Shown here piece by piece: positions 49,216 through 59,468 of a stretch of DNA of 64,000 bases. A program made the translations under genes and the position numbers. Within the stretch, counting starts at the first letter, position 1. Every line of letters starts with the position of its first letter. A model generated the notes under the pieces. The model searched no databases. It was not told the origin of the DNA and worked only from the letters and a program-made list of their open reading frames with translations. Origin of the DNA: Salinisphaera hydrothermalis (lineage in GTDB: Bacteria > Pseudomonadota > Gammaproteobacteria > Nevskiales > Salinisphaeraceae); assembly GCF_040361195.1 (NCBI RefSeq), contig NZ_APNE01000005.1. One strand, given 5' to 3'.

Positions 49216-50418
49216 CTAGACTACCTGACCTGCGGCATTCGCAGAGGCCCAGGCCCACTGAAAATTATGGCCGCCGAGATGACCCGTCACATCCACGACT
49301 TCGCCGATGAAATACAGACCGGGTACGTCGCACGCGGCCATGGTCGCCGACGACAGAGCGTCGGTATCCACCCCGCCGATCGTCACCTCGGCCGTGCGAT
49401 AGCCCTCGGTACCGTCAGGTTGGAACCGCCAGTCGGCGAGCCGGGCCGCGAGCGCGGCCAGATCATCGTCCGAAAGACTCTTCAGACGCGGCTCGCCCAG
49501 ACTGGCCGCGCCCGCGTCACGACATAGGCAGGCGGCCAGACGCTTCGGCAGGCATTCGGCCAGCACCGTCGACAGTCGCGCGTTCGGGCGGGATATGCGG
49601 CGCTCGGCGAGCCAGCCCGCGGCGTCCCGGCCCGGCAGAAAATCCACGCCGACAGCATCGCCCGCTTGCCAGTAGGACGACACCTGCAGCATGGCCGGGC
49701 CGCTCAAGCCGCGATGGGTGAACAACATGCCGGCGTCGAAGCTTGCCTCGTTGCAGTGGGCCTCGACATCCAGACCCAGGCCGGACAGTTCGGCGAACGC
49801 CTTGCGATCCCGCGTCGGTAGCGTGAACGGCACCAGCGCCGGGCGCGGCTCGCGTACGGCCAGCCCGAACTGACGCGCGAGATCGAAGCCGAAGCCGGAG
49901 GCGCCCATCTTGGGAATCGACAAGCCCCCGGTCGCGACCACCAGCGCGGCGCCGGTCCAGACACCAGCACCGGTCTCGACCCGGAACGTGCCGTCGTCGG
50001 TGCGCGAGACCCGTCGGATATCCACCTCGGTATGCACGTTCACGCCAGCGTTTTCGCACTCGTCCAGCAGCATCCGCACGATCTGCTTCGACGACTCGTC
50101 GCAGAACAGCTGCCCCCGTTCTTTCTCGTGGTAGGCGATGCCGTGCGCCTCCACCAGTGCGATGAAATCGGCGGGCGTGTAGCGCGCCAGCGCCGACTTG
50201 CAGTAGTGCGGATTGGCCGACAGGAAGTTGGCCGGCTCGCTGTAGAGATTGGTGAAATTACAGCGCCCGCCGCCCGACATCAGGATCTTCTTGCCCACGC
50301 GCCGGGTTTTTTCCAGCACGTGCACGCGGCGTCCGCGCGCGCCCGCCACGGCGGCACACATCAGCCCGGCCGCGCCGCCGCCGAGCACGATCACATCAGT
50401 ATCGATTGACTGGGTCAT
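49216..50418 (-). CDS. BaiN/RdsA-type NAD(P)/FAD flavoprotein (HI0933 family)
   Basis: A 400-residue flavoprotein with the FAD Rossmann motif VIVLGGGAAGLMCA at the start, KTRRVGKKILMSGGGRCNFTN, and a C-terminal TGHLGGHNFQWAWASANAAG that closes the FAD site. The HI0933 family covers putative 3-dehydro-bile-acid reductases and other uncharacterised flavin oxidoreductases. The start at 50418 is just before the Rossmann strand. It lies alone on the minus strand, divergent from the TRAP-like unit. Confidence 0.9.
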   Translation of the reverse strand: MTQSIDTDVIVLGGGAAGLMCAAVAGARGRRVHVLEKTRRVGKKILMSGGGRCNFTNLYSEPANFLSANPHYCKSALARYTPADFIALVEAHGIAYHEKERGQLFCDESSKQIVRMLLDECENAGVNVHTEVDIRRVSRTDDGTFRVETGAGVWTGAALVVATGGLSIPKMGASGFGFDLARQFGLAVREPRPALVPFTLPTRDRKAFAELSGLGLDVEAHCNEASFDAGMLFTHRGLSGPAMLQVSSYWQAGDAVGVDFLPGRDAAGWLAERRISRPNARLSTVLAECLPKRLAACLCRDAGAASLGEPRLKSLSDDDLAALAARLADWRFQPDGTEGYRTAEVTIGGVDTDALSSATMAACDVPGLYFIGEVVDVTGHLGGHNFQWAWASANAAGQVV

Positions 50419-50646
50419 GGGTATCGCAGGTCGATCAATCGAGATTGTCGCATACGACGTTTTGGTACCTTGGCCTGGCATTTCTAAAAATATAGTTTTT
50501 CCAATACGCGATCGCGGGCGCCCTGAGCGAAATGGATAGACCCACCACGAAGCCGGGCGCGAACCGGCGGTCGCCTTCGATCAACGGCGGCCTCTTTTCG
50601 CCGTCCGTCGATACCGAGCTATATGTCGGAGGAGGGAGAACCTGCC

Positions 50647-51672
50647 ATGGCCAAGATCCTACGTCTGCCGTTGATCCTGATCGTCACGTCCGCACTCGGC
50701 GCTTGTGGCCTGATCTACAAACCCACCGGGGCCGTGCTCAATCACCTGGCGCAGGACGAAGTCGTGCCGCATGTCTATGCCAGCGACGATCTCGACATGT
50801 CGGCCTGTGGCACGGGTCTCGGCCAGACCCAGCTGCTGGGCTCCTTCGGCCGGGTCATGGACGCGCCCAGCCGGGTCCTGCTCAACACGCATACGCTCGC
50901 CGGGCTGTGCTCGGAAGCCGCCGCCCAGGAAGCCCAGCTGCATTTCGACCGCGCCCTGCATGCCGGCCATACCACCGAGGCACGCGATGCCCGTATCCAG
51001 GCACAGCGGCTATACCAGCGCACGGCCGAACGCCGGCTCAAGGTCTATCACGACACCGAAAATGCCTTCGGCAAGATCGGCGACGGTAAATGCCCCACGC
51101 TCGGCAGCGATACCGAACAGATGGAATATCTCACCGGCCTGCTGACATCCGTACAGGCCGTGCTATCGGATATCCGCGCGGGCAGCAGCGTCGGCGTGCC
51201 CCAGGACATCGCCGCCCGGGCGGCACGGGCGACCCACTGCCTGGACAACGACAAGTGGTGGGGCGTACCGAATGCATTGCAGGCCGTGGTCTGGCTGAGC
51301 GTGCCGGGCACGGCACCCGATGGCGCACAGCCCTGGCAACAGCTCAAGGCCGCGGCCGACCTGGGCCAGTCGAAGGGCATGCCCATGGCCGCGATGCTCT
51401 ATGCCGAAGCCGGCTACGGCCGCTCGGATCCGCAACGCGAGCGCGACGGCATCCGGGAGGTCGCCAAGATCTACAACGCTGGCAACGGGCCCAAGGATTA
51501 CCGCATCTTCACCCAGGTCGCCTACCGCGAGGCGATGTTCCTGTCGGATGAAATCTGGACCCAGAAGACCGGCCAGCGTACGCCGTTTCTCAATCTCGGC
51601 ACCTTCCCCGGCGACGACAAGAAACAGAACGATGATTCGTCCAAAGTGGACGTCGATAGCCTGCTGAACTGA
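50647..51672 (+). CDS. TRAP-associated TatT-like lipoprotein
   Basis: A 341-residue lipoprotein (lipobox VTSALGACGL, Cys20) with Shine-Dalgarno AGGGAG. The mature part is helical, with Cys residues in MSACGTG, GLCSEA, GKCPTL and THCLDN. It resembles TatT-type components that associate with TRAP transporters. Its stop overlaps the start of the permease gene (TGATG). It probably works with the solute receptor two genes downstream in the periplasm. The TatT assignment rests on context and helical layout, so I hold it as moderate. Confidence 0.65.
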   Translation: MAKILRLPLILIVTSALGACGLIYKPTGAVLNHLAQDEVVPHVYASDDLDMSACGTGLGQTQLLGSFGRVMDAPSRVLLNTHTLAGLCSEAAAQEAQLHFDRALHAGHTTEARDARIQAQRLYQRTAERRLKVYHDTENAFGKIGDGKCPTLGSDTEQMEYLTGLLTSVQAVLSDIRAGSSVGVPQDIAARAARATHCLDNDKWWGVPNALQAVVWLSVPGTAPDGAQPWQQLKAAADLGQSKGMPMAAMLYAEAGYGRSDPQRERDGIREVAKIYNAGNGPKDYRIFTQVAYREAMFLSDEIWTQKTGQRTPFLNLGTFPGDDKKQNDDSSKVDVDSLLN

Positions 51673-53801
51673 TGGCCGAACTCTATGTGAACGACGGGTC
51701 GGCCGTCTCCGATCCGCACGCCGGCGACCGGCCGACGCTCTACAGCCACGTGCGCAGCTGGCTGGTCACGCTGCCGACGGCAGCCCTGTTGCTGCTGGCT
51801 ATCGTGTTCGGCACCAGTGCGTTCGTGCACGGCCAGCTGCTGAGCCTGGGCGGCCATATCTGGCAGGACTACAACCTGCTGCGCGTCGATATGGTCAAGC
51901 CCCACTGCGACCCGAACCCGGATATCCAGGCCCGGGTACACAAGGCGCAGCAGGCCAAGGCCGACAGCGACAGCCTGTTCGATGCGGGCCCCGCCGATCC
52001 CAAGGCCCTACGCCAGTCGCTACTGGCCCAGCGCCAGCAATGTCGCCAGAGCTTCCAGCAGTATCGTTACAACCAGCGGATGACCGACACGGCCGCGCTG
52101 CGGGCGTTTCGTACCATCGAGCTCGGCGTGGGACGGATCAACACCATCGGTCAGGCATGGCAGCCATATATTCTGGTCTTGCTGATCCTGTTCGGCGGCG
52201 TCATCGCGCTCGCGCTGAGCGAGCAGATCGCGCTGCGCCCGCCGGCCAGCCGTTTGGATCACCGCGTTTCGGCAGGCGCACAGCTGGCCACGCATCTGGC
52301 CATGACCGTCAGCGCGCTGGCCTGGATACAGCTCGACGGCGGCGGCGATCTGTTGCTGGATACAGGCTGGGCCGCCGGTTTCGCGGTGCTGGCGGCGGCT
52401 TCGGCCTGGCGGCTCGTGAAGGTCCCGGCCGATGCCGGCGACGACCGTTCCGTGTTGCGTGCTCTACTGGCCGTGCCGCTGTATTGCTGGCTGGCGCTGG
52501 TTTCGATTCTGTATTTCTTCTGCGTCGAGCAGTACGCCGCCGGGCCGGTGATTCAGCTCACGAAGATGATCCGCTTCGCCGATCTGTACACCAGCATCGG
52601 GCTGTATGTCTGGGTGGGCATGATGCTCAAGCACACCCGGATCGCGGCACTGGTCTTCGGGCTGTTCCGCTCCTGGGAGATGCGCCCCGAGTTCGTGGTG
52701 ATCATCCTGGTGCTGGCCTCGGCCTGGCCGACGGCCTATACCGGCGCCTCCGGCATTTTCGTGCTGGCCATCGGCGCAGTGATCTACCAGGAGCTGCGTA
52801 TCGCCGGCACTTATCGCCAGCTGGCAATCGCCTCGACCGCCATGTCCGGCAGCATGGGCGTGGTGCTCAACCCTTGCCTGATGGTCGTGATCATCGCCGC
52901 GCTGAACCGGCAGGTCACGACCGACCAACTGTATGGCTGGGGCATCTACGTGTTCGCGCTCAGCGCCCTGTTGTTCTGCGGCTTCATTTATCTCACCCGT
53001 AAATCGCGTCCCCATCTGGCGACGCCGGACTCGGCCCTGCCGCAGACGCTAAGCGCGATCGTGCCGCTGGTGCCCTATCTGTTGATCGGGGCCGCGGTGG
53101 TGCTGGTGTACTCGCATCTGCTCGGCCAAAGCTTCAATGAATTCTCGGCGCCGGTCATCCTGCCGCTGATGCTGATCGCCCTGCTGGCCTACGATCGCTG
53201 GCGGGCCCGTCGTCTGCACGGCGATCAACTGGAAAGCGCCGACCGGGGCGAGACATCGCCGCCGTCGTATGAGCCGGCCGACTTCGCCAACGCCCTGCGC
53301 GCGGCCACCGCGGAAACCTCCACGCTCATCGGCGCGCTGCTGATGCTGATGACGCTGTCGATCGTGTTCGGCGGCGTGATGGAACGCTCCGGGGTAATGA
53401 ATCTGTTCCCGGCCCATCTCGGCAATATCTGGGAAGCCACCGCGATTCTGGTGCTCATGCTGGTGGTGATCGGCATGATCATGGACCCCTACGGCGCCAT
53501 CATCCTAGTGAGCGCCACCATCGCGCCGGTCGCCTACGACAACGGCATTAACCCCGTGCATTTCTGGATGATCGTGCTGGTGGCCTTCGAACTGGGCTAT
53601 CTCAGCCCACCGGTTGCGCTCAACCAGCTGCTGACCCGACAGGTGGTCGGCGAGGCCGAGTATGCCGCGGCCTATGCCGAAGTGGCCGACGACCCGAGTT
53701 TCTGGCGTCGCTACGAATCGATTCTGTTGCCGATGGCCGTCATGGCCTCGTCGCTGCTGCTCGTAGCGTTCGCCCCGCTGATCTTCAACGCCGTGTTCTG
53801 A
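51672..53801 (+). CDS. TRAP transporter permease, DctQ-DctM fusion-like
   Basis: A 709-residue membrane protein. The first 250 residues carry three or four helices separated by a long periplasmic loop (residues 55-140), the place where a DctQ subunit would be. The remainder is a DctM-type large permease with GMMLKHTRIAALVFGLFRSW, TAYTGASGIFVLAIG, MSGSMGVVLNPCLMVVIIAALN and VIGMIMDPYGAIILVSATIAPV. It overlaps the TatT-like gene by one base and is followed 47 bases on by a solute-binding protein gene. Confidence 0.85.
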   Translation: MAELYVNDGSAVSDPHAGDRPTLYSHVRSWLVTLPTAALLLLAIVFGTSAFVHGQLLSLGGHIWQDYNLLRVDMVKPHCDPNPDIQARVHKAQQAKADSDSLFDAGPADPKALRQSLLAQRQQCRQSFQQYRYNQRMTDTAALRAFRTIELGVGRINTIGQAWQPYILVLLILFGGVIALALSEQIALRPPASRLDHRVSAGAQLATHLAMTVSALAWIQLDGGGDLLLDTGWAAGFAVLAAASAWRLVKVPADAGDDRSVLRALLAVPLYCWLALVSILYFFCVEQYAAGPVIQLTKMIRFADLYTSIGLYVWVGMMLKHTRIAALVFGLFRSWEMRPEFVVIILVLASAWPTAYTGASGIFVLAIGAVIYQELRIAGTYRQLAIASTAMSGSMGVVLNPCLMVVIIAALNRQVTTDQLYGWGIYVFALSALLFCGFIYLTRKSRPHLATPDSALPQTLSAIVPLVPYLLIGAAVVLVYSHLLGQSFNEFSAPVILPLMLIALLAYDRWRARRLHGDQLESADRGETSPPSYEPADFANALRAATAETSTLIGALLMLMTLSIVFGGVMERSGVMNLFPAHLGNIWEATAILVLMLVVIGMIMDPYGAIILVSATIAPVAYDNGINPVHFWMIVLVAFELGYLSPPVALNQLLTRQVVGEAEYAAAYAEVADDPSFWRRYESILLPMAVMASSLLLVAFAPLIFNAVF

Positions 53802-53848
53802 ACGCCGTGTTTTGGCCGTCCGGATATAACATCCAAGGAGGAGCAATC

Positions 53849-54895
53849 ATGACTCGCAATCTCATCACCCGCCGGCTGGCCGGGCTGGCGCTCGGCGCTG
53901 TCGCGCTGGCCGCCGGCGCGCTGCAGCCGGCGGCCGCCACCGAAACCCGCACCCTGTGCATCTACGATCCGATCGGTGCCAACGGTTTTATTTATCAATC
54001 GTTTCAGGACTACATCGTTCAGGCGCGCTCCTGGGGCATCAAGCTCAAGCCGAAGGCCTATACCGACGAAGCCGTGGCGGCCAACGATTTCAAGGCTGGC
54101 AAGTGCGATATGGCGGCCATCACCGGCGTGCGCGATATCCACTTTGTGAAGTTCGCCGGCAGCCTCGACATGGCCGGCGGCCTGCAAACCTACGCCCAGG
54201 AAAAGACCGCGATCCAGGTCATGTCGAGCCCCAAGGCCGCCAAGTACATGCAACAAGGCGGCTACGAAGTCGCCGGCGTCGTGCCGCTGGGCAAAGCGTT
54301 CCTGTTCGCACGCAACCGCAACGATCTGGATTCATTAAAGAAACTCGCGGGCAAAAAAATCGCCGTGCTGTCCTACGACAAGCAGGCCTCGACGCTGGCC
54401 AATGTGGCGGGCGCATCGCCCGTAGGCGCGTCGATTGCCTCGCTCGGGCCAATGTTCAACAACGGCAGCGTGGATCTGGCCTATGCCCCGTCATTCGCCT
54501 ACGACGCGCTCGAGCTCTACAAGGGCCTGGGCAACAACGGCGGCATCGCCGATTTCGTGCTCGGTATGCTGTCGGGCCAGCTGGTCTTCCATAAGGACAA
54601 GTTCCCGGCCGACTTCGGCCAGAAATCGCGCACCTGGGTGTTCAACAACATGTACGGCCCGACGATGCGCCGGGTCAAACGCTCCGACAACAAGATTCCC
54701 GACAAGTACTGGGTACACATTTCGGGTGAACGCGATCAAAAATATCGGGAGATGTTTCGCAAAACGCGCCAGAAACTCTGGGACGACGGCTGGTACAGCC
54801 ACAAGATGCAGCATCTGCTCAAGAAGATTCGCTGTTCGACCAATGCCGGCTTAGCCGAATGCAGCTTGGACAGCGAAGGCGGTCCGGTCCACTGA
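53849..54895 (+). CDS. Periplasmic solute-binding protein (DUF6091-like)
   Basis: A 348-residue secreted protein with a Sec signal peptide (LALGAVALAAGALQPAAA) and Shine-Dalgarno AAGGAGG. The mature protein starts with TRTLCIYDPIGANG and has the two-lobed receptor look, with KAGKCDMAAITGVRDIHFVKF and LASKAASTLANVAG-type segments. It matches the putative solute-binding family often found with TRAP permeases, and it is the likely receptor for the preceding permease. Ligand unknown. An intrinsic terminator follows. Confidence 0.85.
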   Translation: MTRNLITRRLAGLALGAVALAAGALQPAAATETRTLCIYDPIGANGFIYQSFQDYIVQARSWGIKLKPKAYTDEAVAANDFKAGKCDMAAITGVRDIHFVKFAGSLDMAGGLQTYAQEKTAIQVMSSPKAAKYMQQGGYEVAGVVPLGKAFLFARNRNDLDSLKKLAGKKIAVLSYDKQASTLANVAGASPVGASIASLGPMFNNGSVDLAYAPSFAYDALELYKGLGNNGGIADFVLGMLSGQLVFHKDKFPADFGQKSRTWVFNNMYGPTMRRVKRSDNKIPDKYWVHISGERDQKYREMFRKTRQKLWDDGWYSHKMQHLLKKIRCSTNAGLAECSLDSEGGPVH

Positions 54896-54923
54896 TCGCG
54901 ATCGCCCGATCGATCCCACATCG

Positions 54924-54956
54924 GCCCGTCGCGTGTATGCGGCGGGCTTTTTTTAT
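54924..54956 (+). terminator. Intrinsic terminator of the TRAP-like unit
   Basis: GCCCGTCGC and GCGGCGGGC pair with one G-T wobble around a short loop and are followed by a run of seven Ts. Located 29 bases after the solute-binding protein stop. Confidence 0.9.
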
Positions 54957-55387
54957 TTACTACAAGAACTTCCGTAACGACACACGACGTCCGGCCAATT
55001 GCCTCGCTCCGGCCAGCGCTGTAAAAAGGGCGCCCAGAATGAAGAGCAAACGCGGCACGCGGATGAGACGGGGATCGTCTTGCAGCGGGCATGCCGCATA
55101 TCGCCCCGACGAATCCTTGCTCGAGACGGCGATTCGGCTTCGGGTATCCGGTACAGTGAAATGGCCGGATCGAACGGGCGTCGGGGGGACGTTCTTCCAC
55201 AGGGACAATTCGTTTTACGCGACGATGCAGACGCCACGGCCGGTGCCTGTCGACCAGGTATTCCCGTGCTGGCATAACCCGTGCCTTCGTGCCGGGGCAA
55301 CGCATACGGGGCTATGAAGGCCACGACGCCGTATCGCCGCCCTATTTTATTGCGCATCCGGCCGGATGCGCCGGGGAGACAAGTCGA
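54957..55387. other. Gap before the AGCS symporter
   Basis: 431 bases, presumably holding the promoter of the symporter. A minus-strand frame from 55208 to 54960 ends with a hydrophobic helix (LLFILGALFTALAGA) but lacks a Shine-Dalgarno and terminates in the terminator, so I do not call it a gene. Nothing else is seen. Confidence 0.4.
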
Positions 55388-56848
55388 ATGACGATTATCA
55401 ATACGCTGGAACAGGCCGTGAATACGGTCATCGATCCGGTCAGCGGCTTCATCTGGAACTATATCCTGACCTATCTGCTGCTCGGGGCCGGCCTAGTGTT
55501 CACGATCGCCACGCGCGGTCTGCAGTTCCGGCTGCTGGCGCATATGGCGGCGCTGGTGTTCACTGAAAAAGGCAGTGGCAAGGGGGTCAGCTCGTTCCAG
55601 GCGCTGGCGACCTCGCTGGCCGCGCGTGTGGGCACCGGCAACCTGGCCGGCGTGGCGCTGGCGTTGTTCGCTGGCGGGCCGGGCGCGATCTTCTGGATGT
55701 GGATGACCGCGCTGGTCGGCATCGCCACGACCTTTATCGAGTGCACCCTCGGGCAGATCTACAAGGTCCACCATGGCGACGGCATCTATCGCGGCGGCCC
55801 GGCGTACTACATCGAACGCGCGCTCGGGCAACGCTGGATGAGCATCGTGTTCGCGGTGTTCCTGATCATCGCCTACGGCTTCGCGTTCTGCGGGGCACAA
55901 GCCAACACGATCGCCCAGGGCCTGGAAGGCGGCTTCGGCGTGCCGAACTGGGTGACCGCCATCGTCCTGGTGATCCTCACCGCGATCGTGATTTACGGCG
56001 GTATCAAATCGATCGCGAAAACGGCCGAGAAGATTGTGCCGATCATGGCGGTCGGCTATTTCCTGGTCGCGGCGTATATCCTGATCGTGAACTATGCCCA
56101 GGTGCCGGACATGCTGGCGCTGATCGTGAAATCCGCGTTCGGTTACGGCCCGGTCGCAGGCGGCGCGGCCGGCTATGCCGTCGCCGCCGCGCTCAAGAAC
56201 GGCGTGCAGCGCGGCCTGTTCTCCAACGAGGCCGGCATGGGTTCCACCCCGAACGCCGCCGCCACCGCCGAGGTCAAGCACCCGGCGGCACAAGGGCTGG
56301 TTCAAGCCTTTGGCGTGGTGATCGATACGCTGATTATCTGTAGCTGCACGGCGGTCGTGATCCTACTGTCGGGCGTGTACGACCACATTCTGCAGGCGCA
56401 TGCCGCCGGCCAGTCGCTGGAAGGCATCAAGCTCACCCAGGACGCGATGCAATATCACCTCGGTGCCTTTGGCGAGTGGTTCATCGCATTGGCGATCTTC
56501 TTTTTCGCCTACAGCTCGATCCTCGCCAATTTCGCCTATACCGAAATCAATATCGACTATTTGTTCGGCGATCTCGGCGACAAAGCGATCGCTTGGATCC
56601 GGCCGTTCCTTCTGGCCATGGTGTTCATCGGTTCGGTGGCGACGCTGAGCTTCGTCTGGCATTTCGCCGACTTCGCCATGGGCCTGATGGCCACGACCAA
56701 CCTGATCGCCATTCTGTTGTTGTTCCCGATCGCGTTGCGGGTGCTGCGTGATTATGAAAAGCAGCGGCGCTCCGGCACCGGCGACCCGGTGTTCCATAAG
56801 CGCGTGCTGAAGAAGCCCGAGCAGGTCGAGCCCGGGATCTGGGACTGA
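55388..56848 (+). CDS. AGCS-family alanine/glycine:cation symporter
   Basis: A 486-residue sodium-coupled transporter with about eleven helices. The family signature is visible as FQALATSLAARVGTGNLAGVALAL, GGPGAIFWMWMTALVGIATTFIECTLGQIYK as anchor, and NGVQRGLFSNEAGMGSTPNAAATA. These proteins import alanine or glycine. GGGGAG lies upstream of ATG 55388. Transcription is monocistronic by spacing. In a halophile such uptake also supplies osmolyte precursors, an inference from context. Confidence 0.94.
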   Translation: MTIINTLEQAVNTVIDPVSGFIWNYILTYLLLGAGLVFTIATRGLQFRLLAHMAALVFTEKGSGKGVSSFQALATSLAARVGTGNLAGVALALFAGGPGAIFWMWMTALVGIATTFIECTLGQIYKVHHGDGIYRGGPAYYIERALGQRWMSIVFAVFLIIAYGFAFCGAQANTIAQGLEGGFGVPNWVTAIVLVILTAIVIYGGIKSIAKTAEKIVPIMAVGYFLVAAYILIVNYAQVPDMLALIVKSAFGYGPVAGGAAGYAVAAALKNGVQRGLFSNEAGMGSTPNAAATAEVKHPAAQGLVQAFGVVIDTLIICSCTAVVILLSGVYDHILQAHAAGQSLEGIKLTQDAMQYHLGAFGEWFIALAIFFFAYSSILANFAYTEINIDYLFGDLGDKAIAWIRPFLLAMVFIGSVATLSFVWHFADFAMGLMATTNLIAILLLFPIALRVLRDYEKQRRSGTGDPVFHKRVLKKPEQVEPGIWD

Positions 56849-57031
56849 CGCAGGTGCTGTCGGGGTTTCGTGCGCCACTGCGCCGATGGGGCACGATTTA
56901 CGATGACCCACGCGGCGTGCCTGCGAAATCTGAACAGATAGTGGCATCCGCGGTGGCCTGCGTCGCGTAGCCACGAAACGACTTGCCGTTCCGGCGGCCC
57001 ACCCCGGGCCGCCGGCGTACTGGAGACTGTC

Positions 57032-57583
57032 ATGTCCCGACTTCGTATTCTGTGTCCGCTGCTCGCCGCCCTGGCGCTATCGGCCTGTAGCGTCATGCCG
57101 AGCCCGGATTTTCCGCGCGAGCATGACGTCAACCTCAACCGCTTCATGGGCCCTTGGTATGTGATCGCGCATATCCCGCCGTCGAAGACCAAGAATGCCT
57201 ACAACGAGATCGAGCGTTATACGCGCGGCGAAGGCAACACGATCCACGTGAAATTCACGTATCGCGATGGCGGTTTTGACGGCAAGCCACACAGGATGAC
57301 GCCCACCGGCACGGTGATCGACGGCACCGGCAACGCAGTGTGGGCGATGCACTTCTATCACGTGCTGCGCCTGCAGTACGTGATCTCCTACGTCAGCCCG
57401 AACTACGACAGCACCATCATCGCGCGCGACAAGCGCGACTACGTCTGGATCATGGCGCGCACGCCGCAGATCAGCGCTAAGCGCTACCAGGCACTGGTCC
57501 AGCGCGTGAAGGCCCTGGGCTACGACACCAGCAAGCTGCGCAAGGTGCCGCAGCAGCCTTTGTCGGAGCGCAACGACCTGTGA
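57032..57583 (+). CDS. Lipocalin Blc-type lipoprotein
   Basis: A 183-residue lipoprotein (lipobox LALSACS, Cys19). The first lipocalin motif is NLNRFMGPWYVIAHIP; the barrel continues with VKFTYRDGGFDG and MHFYHVLRLQYVISYVSPNY. Bacterial lipocalins sit on the outer membrane and bind lipids, often under envelope stress. A short 37-base gap separates it from the ABC exporter gene, so cotranscription is possible. Confidence 0.92.
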   Translation: MSRLRILCPLLAALALSACSVMPSPDFPREHDVNLNRFMGPWYVIAHIPPSKTKNAYNEIERYTRGEGNTIHVKFTYRDGGFDGKPHRMTPTGTVIDGTGNAVWAMHFYHVLRLQYVISYVSPNYDSTIIARDKRDYVWIMARTPQISAKRYQALVQRVKALGYDTSKLRKVPQQPLSERNDL

Positions 57584-57620
57584 CTCGCACGCGGCGCCTG
57601 CGCCGGGCGGCGCGCACGTC

Positions 57621-59468
57621 TTGAGCCCGCGCTTCTCGGACACCCGCGACGTCCGTCGCGCCGAATGGCGGCGTCTGATCGCGCTGACGCCTTATCTACG
57701 TGCGCACTCGGCGCGCGTTGGGCTGGCCATGGCGTTTCTCATGGCCGCCAAGGGCGCGTCGGTGCTGTTGCCCATCGCGCTCAAGCATATCGTCGACAGC
57801 CTGGATCGATCCGAGCACAACGCGGCGATCGTGCTGCCGCTCGGGCTGCTGCTGGCCTATGGCGCGCTGCGCCTGGCCTCGACATTGTTCGGCCAGATTC
57901 GTGATCTGGTATTCGGCCGCGTCACCGAGCGCACCATGCACCAAGTGGCGCTGTCGGTATTCCAGCATCTGCATGCCCTGGATCTTAATTTTCATCTGTC
58001 GCGGCGCACCGGCGGACTGTCGCGGGACATCGAACGCGGTCTGGGCGGCATCCGCTTCCTGCTGCGCTTCATGTTGTTCAACATCCTGCCCACGCTGTTC
58101 GAGATCGGACTCGTGGCGGCGATTCTGCTGTTTTACTACTCGGTCTGGTTCACGCTGATCGTGCTGGCAAGCGTGGTCGCCTACGTCGCGGTCACGGCGG
58201 CACTGACGGAATGGCGCACCCGTCATGTGCGCGAGTCCAACCGGCTGGACACCGCGGCCAACACCCGCGCCGTCGACAGCCTGCTCAACTACGAGACGGT
58301 CAAGTACTTCGGCAACGAGGCCTTCGAGGCCGCGCGTTACGACGCCGAGCTCGGTCGCTGGGCCGACGCCATGGGCCGGGCCCGGCGCTCGCTCGGCGTG
58401 CTTAACACGCTGCAGGCGTTGGTGATCGCACTGGCGATGACCGCGATGATGATCCTCGCCGGGCGGCGTGTCGTGGCGGGCTCCATGACGCTCGGCGATC
58501 TGACCATGATCAACGCCTACATGCTGCAGCTGTTTCTGCCGCTGTCCGCACTCGGCTTCGTCTATCGCGAGCTCAAGAAAGCGATGGCCGATGTCGCGCG
58601 CATGTTCGCGCTCACCGATATCGAACCGGAGGTCACCGATCGCCCGCATACGCACGAACTCGTCGCCAGCCGGCCGGAGATCGTGTTCGACGACGTCTAT
58701 TTCGGCTATACGCCCGAGCGGCCGATCCTTCGCGGCGTGAGCCTTACGGCAGCGCCGGGTGCCAAGATCGCGGTGGTCGGCCACAGCGGCGCCGGCAAGT
58801 CCACCCTCGCCCGTCTGTTATTTCGCTTCTACGGTGTGGATCACGGCCAGCTACGCATCGATGGCCGTGATATCCGCGAGTACAGCCTGGCCTCGCTACG
58901 GGCGGCCATCGGTGTCGTGCCGCAGGACACCGTCCTGTTCAACGACACTATCGAATACAACATTGCCTACGGCGCCCCCGAAACAGCCGATCGGCCGTCA
59001 ATCGAGCGCGCGGCGCGGCTGGCGCATCTGGATGAATTCATCACCCGATTGCCGGACGGCATGGCCACCGTGGTCGGCGAACGCGGGCTCAAACTCTCCG
59101 GCGGCGAAAAACAACGCATCGCGATCGCACGCGCGATTCTGAAAAACCCGGCGATCCTTATCTTCGATGAAGCGACCTCGTCGCTCGACAGCCACGCCGA
59201 ACGCGCCATCACCGAGGCGCTGGCCGAACTGGCCGCCGACCACACGACGCTGGTGATCGCGCATCGCTTGTCTACCGTGGTCGACGCCGACCGGATCGTG
59301 GTTCTCGACGGCGGACGCGTGGTGGAACAAGGACGCCACGCCGAACTGCTCAATGCCGGCGGCCGCTATGCCCGCATGTGGCAGCTCCAGCAGCACGATA
59401 CCGCGAACAACGATTCGGTGAACGTTACGCCGGCGCCGTCTGCCGTCGCTGGCGAACGAGCAGGCTGA
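57621..59468 (+). CDS. Atm1-like ABC exporter (heavy-metal/glutathione type)
   Basis: A 615-residue half-transporter: about six helices in residues 25-330, then an ATPase with GHSGAGKST, QDTVLFNDTIEYNIAYGAPE as anchor (Q-loop), LSGGEKQR and LIFDEATSSLD. The NYETVKYFGNEAFEAARYD segment is typical of the Atm1/HMT1 group that exports glutathione-metal or persulfide conjugates. The start is TTG 57621, the only start in frame before the first helix; the next Met lies inside the helix region. Its 3' end overlaps the convergent MFS gene by 44 bases. Confidence 0.9.
   Translation: MSPRFSDTRDVRRAEWRRLIALTPYLRAHSARVGLAMAFLMAAKGASVLLPIALKHIVDSLDRSEHNAAIVLPLGLLLAYGALRLASTLFGQIRDLVFGRVTERTMHQVALSVFQHLHALDLNFHLSRRTGGLSRDIERGLGGIRFLLRFMLFNILPTLFEIGLVAAILLFYYSVWFTLIVLASVVAYVAVTAALTEWRTRHVRESNRLDTAANTRAVDSLLNYETVKYFGNEAFEAARYDAELGRWADAMGRARRSLGVLNTLQALVIALAMTAMMILAGRRVVAGSMTLGDLTMINAYMLQLFLPLSALGFVYRELKKAMADVARMFALTDIEPEVTDRPHTHELVASRPEIVFDDVYFGYTPERPILRGVSLTAAPGAKIAVVGHSGAGKSTLARLLFRFYGVDHGQLRIDGRDIREYSLASLRAAIGVVPQDTVLFNDTIEYNIAYGAPETADRPSIERAARLAHLDEFITRLPDGMATVVGERGLKLSGGEKQRIAIARAILKNPAILIFDEATSSLDSHAERAITEALAELAADHTTLVIAHRLSTVVDADRIVVLDGGRVVEQGRHAELLNAGGRYARMWQLQQHDTANNDSVNVTPAPSAVAGERAG

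Noticed and set aside
54960..55208. 82-residue minus-strand frame with a hydrophobic C-terminal helix
   Set aside because: No Shine-Dalgarno, it ends inside the intrinsic terminator region, and there is no recognisable family.
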